From an uncultured Collinsella sp. (lineage in GTDB: Bacteria; Actinomycetota; Coriobacteriia; Coriobacteriales; Coriobacteriaceae): a stretch of 22,407 nt of DNA. Under the pieces are notes generated by a model. It had not been told where the DNA came from. It searched no databases and worked only from the letters and a program-made list of their open reading frames with translations. A program made the translations under genes and the position numbers. Shown one piece after another: positions 21,397 through 22,407 of the stretch; position 1 is the stretch's first letter; every line of letters starts with the position of its first letter. The stretch covers positions 1 through 22,407 of the forward strand of contig UROM01000018.1 in assembly GCA_900549455.1 (NCBI GenBank). The letters are read 5' to 3'.

Positions 21397-21466
21397 ACCT
21401 TGGGCGACGAGATGGCAGACCCCGTGCGATGGTAAGATGCTTTGGTGTGTAAAGAGGAGATTTGCC

Positions 21467-22359
21467 ATGAGCAAGACAATAGTTAAGCCCACGCTATCGC
21501 TGGGCAACCACATCTATCTGTATCGCCTGCTGCGCGACGCGATTGGGTGCGGCAAGCAAACGTTTATGACGCAGGTCGAGGAGGCGCTCGCCGCCGGCGA
21601 CATGACCGCTTATGACCTGGGCTTCGAGTCCACGCGCGAGCTGCTCGAGGAGCTCGACGACTGCATTAGACTGACCGTCTTTAAGGGCGGTCGCCTGTAT
21701 GCCACCGTCATCGCCAACGATACCTGGGATGCCGCCCTTGCCAAGGGCGAGGACAAACCCAAGGCAGCCAAGGGAGCCAAGCAGTCCTACAAAAAGAAAA
21801 AGCGCGGCGAGAAGGACCTCAAGGCCGTGCGCCCTAAGCACGTTAAGCGTCCCGAGCCCGAAGCCATGGTTGAAGCCGCGCCGGAACCCGAGCCCGAGGC
21901 AGAGATCGAAGTCGCTATTGAGGTAACAGCAGAAGCCGAAACCGAAATCGCCGCCACGACCGATCCCAAAGTCATATCCGAGCAGGAAGCCACTGCGGAG
22001 CTCGACGAGGCTCCCAAGTCGACAACCGAAGAAGCCGCTGACCAGCCTGAGACGCCTGCGTTCCAAAACAGCGATGTCTTTGGCGGCGAGGCTGAGGACG
22101 ATCAGTCCGACGAGCCCGCCGATCAAGGCGCTACCGAGTCGGCGCCGGAGCCCGAGACGCCGCAGCCCGCCATCTCGCTCACGGTCGTCTATGATCCCGA
22201 GAACGCCAACGCCGGCATCACCACCATGGCATCCACGCCCATCGAGGCAAAGCCGAGCGTCGAGAACGAGAACGCGACGCAGGTTGAGGTTGAAACTACA
22301 GCTGCAGACGCGCCCGTCACCGTGAAGCCCGCAGATTCCACGATCAAGCCGAAGACGAC
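21467..22359 (+). CDS. Protein with small N-terminal domain and acidic tail (3' truncated)
   Basis: Not firmly recognised. ATG 21467 has GAGGAG 8 bases upstream. Residues 1-85 form a compact predicted domain (LSLGNHIYLYRLLRDAI..., MTAYDLGFESTRELLEELDD, CIRLTVFKGGRLYATVI), whose helix-helix-wing pattern is reminiscent of LOTUS/OST-HTH RNA-binding domains; this is a weak resemblance only. Residues 95-128 are strongly basic (KKAKGAKQSYKKKKRGEK region), suggesting nucleic-acid binding. From residue 129 on the sequence is low-complexity and rich in Glu, Pro, Ala and Thr. No stop is reached: the genomic frame ends at 22359, and the residues that follow are adapter translation. A downstream catalytic domain may therefore be missing. 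Confidence 0.7.
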
Positions 22360-22407
22360 CTGTCTCTTATACACATCTCCGAGCCCACGAGACTCCTGAG
22401 CATCTCG
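22360..22407. other. Nextera read-2 adapter with i7 index and P7 start (artefact)
   Basis: Not genomic. Bases 22360-22393 are the reverse complement of the 34-base Nextera read-2 adapter. Bases 22394-22401 (TCCTGAGC) occupy the i7 index position and ATCTCG (22402-22407) begins P7. The first base, c22360, is shared between a possible genomic base and the adapter. Confidence 0.98.

Overview
The window looks like chromosomal DNA of a gut Actinobacterium of the Coriobacteriia, most likely Collinsella or a close relative. This is inferred from the high GC content, Shine-Dalgarno-led genes, the acetylase-type lysine genes and the general protein style; no marker gene here proves it. Both ends are not biological. 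Bases 1-48 and 22360-22407 are Illumina Nextera adapter, including sample-index bases, so the real insert is about 49-22359 and the first and last genes are cut by adapter.

Layout. 50-1490 (+): the end of an ECF vitamin/metal transporter operon (EcfA ATPase, EcfT), closed by a strong terminator. 1565-1858 (-): a truncated Asp/Glu-racemase remnant. 2080-2712 (+): a MOSC-domain protein. 2701-2890: a gene-poor stretch dense in inverted repeats. 2946-4079 (+): a secreted coiled-coil protein with a putative lytic domain. 4119-6504 (-): a probable signalling operon of an FxLYD-domain membrane protein, an HTH regulator and a membrane-anchored Ser/Thr kinase. 6669-7616 (-): a HigB/HigA toxin-antitoxin pair followed by a small membrane protein. 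7717-8904 (-): an M20 amidohydrolase.

9015-13084 (+) is the metabolic centre: a promoter, a clear lysine riboswitch, and an operon for the DAP/lysine pathway (lysA-dapA, dapB, dapH). lysA and dapA are one uninterrupted reading frame, so the last and first pathway enzymes may be made as one polypeptide; an internal ribosome site also allows free DapA. 13086-13358 holds hairpins and a bidirectional terminator. 13377-14381 (-) is a nucleoid-associated protein. 14493-15653 (-) is a DUF2974-type alpha/beta hydrolase bracketed by two copies of a short palindromic repeat, a third relative of which lies at 1575-1609. 15768-20180 (-) carries L-lactate dehydrogenase, a class I/II aminotransferase (a possible partner of the lysine operon) and glutamine-dependent NAD synthetase. 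20384-21328 (+) is a two-segment membrane protein with a long Ser/Thr-rich tail, and 21467-22359 (+) is an unfinished gene with a small N-terminal domain and an acidic tail.

The observations most worth following are the LysA-DapA fusion under a lysine riboswitch that lacks an obvious U-tract terminator, the perfect hairpin that buries the ribosome site of the FxLYD gene, the 'gggacaggtt' hairpin repeats bracketing the hydrolase gene, and the two highly structured intergenic regions.
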